From Massilia sp. ST3 (lineage in GTDB: Bacteria > Pseudomonadota > Gammaproteobacteria > Burkholderiales > Burkholderiaceae_D), in the NCBI RefSeq assembly GCF_018119405.1, contig NZ_JAGPWC010000059.1, positions 1 to 32,073 of the forward strand: a stretch of DNA of 32,073 nucleotides, in the 5' to 3' direction. Position numbers and translations under genes: made by a program. Numbering within the stretch: the first letter of the stretch is position 1; every line of letters begins with the position of its first letter. Below the pieces are notes generated by a model that was given only the letters and a program-made list of their open reading frames with translations, was not told where the DNA came from and did no database searches. Shown here piece after piece: positions 30,802 through 32,073 of this stretch.

Positions 30802-31881
30802 ATGAGCACCATGATCGTTACGCCCGCCATTGAAAACTCCAACGTCAGCTCCTTCGCGCAGATGCCGACCCCGGTCGAGCTGCACGCCAAGCTGCCGCTG
30901 ACCGACCGCGCCGTCACCACCGTGATGCAGGGCCGCGAGACCCTGCGCAACATCCTCGACCGCAAGGACGACCGCCTGTTCGTCGTGGTCGGCCCCTGCT
31001 CGATCCACGATCCGGAAGCGGGCCTGGACTATGCGCGCCGCCTGAAGGCGCTGCAGGCCGAGGTGGCGGACACCATGGTGCTGGTGATGCGGGTGTATTT
31101 CGAGAAGCCGCGCACCACCACCGGCTGGAAGGGCTATATCAACGATCCGTTCATGGACGACTCCTTCCGCGTCGACGTCGGCATGGAGCGCGCGCGCCAG
31201 TTCCTGCTGGACGTGTGCGAACTCGGCTTGCCGACCGCGACCGAGGCGCTGGACCCGATCTCGCCGCAGTACCTGGGCGACCTGATCGCCTGGACCGCGA
31301 TCGGCGCGCGCACCACCGAATCGCAGACCCACCGCGAGATGTCCTCTGGCCTGTCGACCCCGGTCGGCTTCAAGAACGGCACCGACGGCGACGTCAGCAT
31401 CGCGGTCAACGCCGTGCTGTCCTCGGCCAACCCGCACGCCTTCCTGGGCATCAACGGCCAGGGCACGGTGTCGATCGTGCGCACCAGCGGCAACGCCTAC
31501 GGCCACGTGGTGCTGCGCGGCGGCGGCGGCCGGCCGAACTACGATTCGGTGTCGGTGGCGATCGCCGAGGGCGCGCTCAAGAAGGCGGGCCTGCCGGCCA
31601 ACCTGGTTGTGGACTGCTCGCACGCGAACAGCTACAAGAAGCCGGAGCTGCAGCCGCTGGTGATGTCGGACGTGATCCAGCAGATCCGCCACGGCAACCG
31701 GTCGCTGGTGGGCGTGATGATCGAATCGAATATCGTGTCGGGGAACCAGCCGATTCCGGAAGACCTGTCGCAGCTGAAGTACGGCTGCTCGGTGACCGAT
31801 GGATGCATCGGGTGGGAAGAGACGGAGGCGATGCTGCGCAGTGCGCACCAGGAGTTGTTGCAGCGGCCGAAGGTAGGCTGA
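30802..31881 (+). CDS. aroG: 3-deoxy-7-phosphoheptulonate (DAHP) synthase, class I
   Basis: Joins PEP and erythrose-4-phosphate in the first step of the shikimate pathway. The 359-residue protein is of the E. coli AroG/AroF/AroH type. It shows LFVVVGPCSIHDPEAGLDYA with the metal-ligand Cys, VMRVYFEKPRTTTGWKGYIN, ARTTESQTHREMSSGLSTPVGFKNGTDG, LRGGGGRPNYD, the ligand His in VDCSHANSYKK, the Glu in GVMIESNI and the Asp in GCSVTDGCIGWE. Which aromatic amino acid inhibits it cannot be told. The ATG at 30802 is chosen; upstream in-frame sequence lacks family similarity. A ribosome site is weak. The upstream 151-nt gap is shared with the divergent ybiB-type gene. Confidence 0.95.
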   Translation: MSTMIVTPAIENSNVSSFAQMPTPVELHAKLPLTDRAVTTVMQGRETLRNILDRKDDRLFVVVGPCSIHDPEAGLDYARRLKALQAEVADTMVLVMRVYFEKPRTTTGWKGYINDPFMDDSFRVDVGMERARQFLLDVCELGLPTATEALDPISPQYLGDLIAWTAIGARTTESQTHREMSSGLSTPVGFKNGTDGDVSIAVNAVLSSANPHAFLGINGQGTVSIVRTSGNAYGHVVLRGGGGRPNYDSVSVAIAEGALKKAGLPANLVVDCSHANSYKKPELQPLVMSDVIQQIRHGNRSLVGVMIESNIVSGNQPIPEDLSQLKYGCSVTDGCIGWEETEAMLRSAHQELLQRPKVG

Positions 31882-31902
31882 TCGCCGACACAGTCTTGCG
31901 TC

Positions 31903-31933
31903 GGGTTGGCGGCTTTGCCGCCGACGCGTTCAA
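31903..31933. repeat. second copy of the 31-nt REP-like unit
   Basis: This 31-nt unit is an exact inverted copy of 10591-10621, including the GGCGGC/GCCGCC hairpin. It lies 21 nt after the aroG stop and probably marks the transcript end. Only the single unit is present here, not the full two-armed element. Confidence 0.75.
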
Positions 31934-31955
31934 CCGGCGCATGCGCTACGCACCG

Positions 31956-31978
31956 CATCGTTTTTGCTCGAAACGATG
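31956..31978. repeat. small hairpin downstream of aroG
   Basis: CATCGTTT (31956-31963) pairs perfectly with AAACGATG (31971-31978) around a 7-nt loop. No T-run follows. It is the last structured element before the low-complexity end. Confidence 0.4.
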
Positions 31979-32024
31979 TCAAATGCCCACGTTTGGCGGC
32001 AAATCCACCGCTAACCATCACCGC

Positions 32025-32073
32025 GTGGGGGGGGGGGCCCCCCCCCCCCCCCCCACAACCCCCCCCCCGCGGG
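32025..32073. other. homopolymer-rich contig end, probable sequencing or assembly artefact
   Basis: A long run of G turns directly into a long run of C, a short ACAA interruption and another C run, ending CGCGGG. Nothing else in the window looks like this. It is most simply explained as low-quality sequence at a contig end and should not be annotated biologically. Confidence 0.8.

Overview
The window is GC-rich chromosomal DNA from a betaproteobacterium, most likely an Oxalobacteraceae member of the Massilia/Telluria type. This is judged from the protein sequences, the rpsU-yqeY-dnaG-rpoD block followed by a CAU-anticodon tRNA, and the GC-rich extragenic repeats; no database search was possible. 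It looks like a whole contig. The first gene is cut by the left edge, and the right end runs into long G and C homopolymers that look like an assembly artefact.

Layout. (1) 1-3449, minus strand: a DEAD-box RNA helicase (3' end missing), an anti-sigma-factor-like membrane protein with no sigma gene beside it, a stand-alone Lon substrate-binding-domain protein and a small membrane-anchored cupredoxin-like protein. (2) 3676-12563: a signalling cluster with a CHASE-PAS histidine kinase, a TonB-dependent receptor, a YfiR-family periplasmic protein and a YfiN-like GGDEF-EAL protein. The last three are tightly coupled (2-nt gap, then an ATGA overlap). A second diguanylate cyclase converges on them, with a REP-like repeat between. 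(3) 12817-17573, plus strand: DUF454 membrane protein, isocitrate lyase/PEP mutase-family enzyme, RNase Z and catalase-peroxidase KatG. (4) 17623-23083, minus strand: the macromolecular synthesis operon rpsU-yqeY-dnaG-rpoD plus a tRNA, with several hairpins that may tune expression within it. (5) 23180-24400: a HI0933/YhiN-type flavoprotein. (6) 24642-29243, minus strand: a chaperone-usher-like surface fibre operon of two DUF4402 subunits, a PapD-like chaperone and an usher-like outer-membrane protein, preceded by an unusually AT-rich upstream region. (7) 29691-31881: a YbiB-type protein divergent from a DAHP synthase.

How the parts may work together. The TonB receptor/YfiR/GGDEF-EAL operon has the logic of an envelope signal fed into cyclic-di-GMP turnover. 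The second GGDEF protein and the CHASE kinase suggest a local group of surface-signal sensors. The fibre operon is the least conventional part. The mature predicted proteins contain no cysteine, one of the two subunits lacks the N-terminal extension seen in the other, and the usher-like protein ends in a domain with a calcium-loop-like motif. The rest is housekeeping: translation (S21, tRNA), replication (DnaG), transcription (sigma-70), tRNA maturation, peroxide defence and aromatic amino-acid entry.
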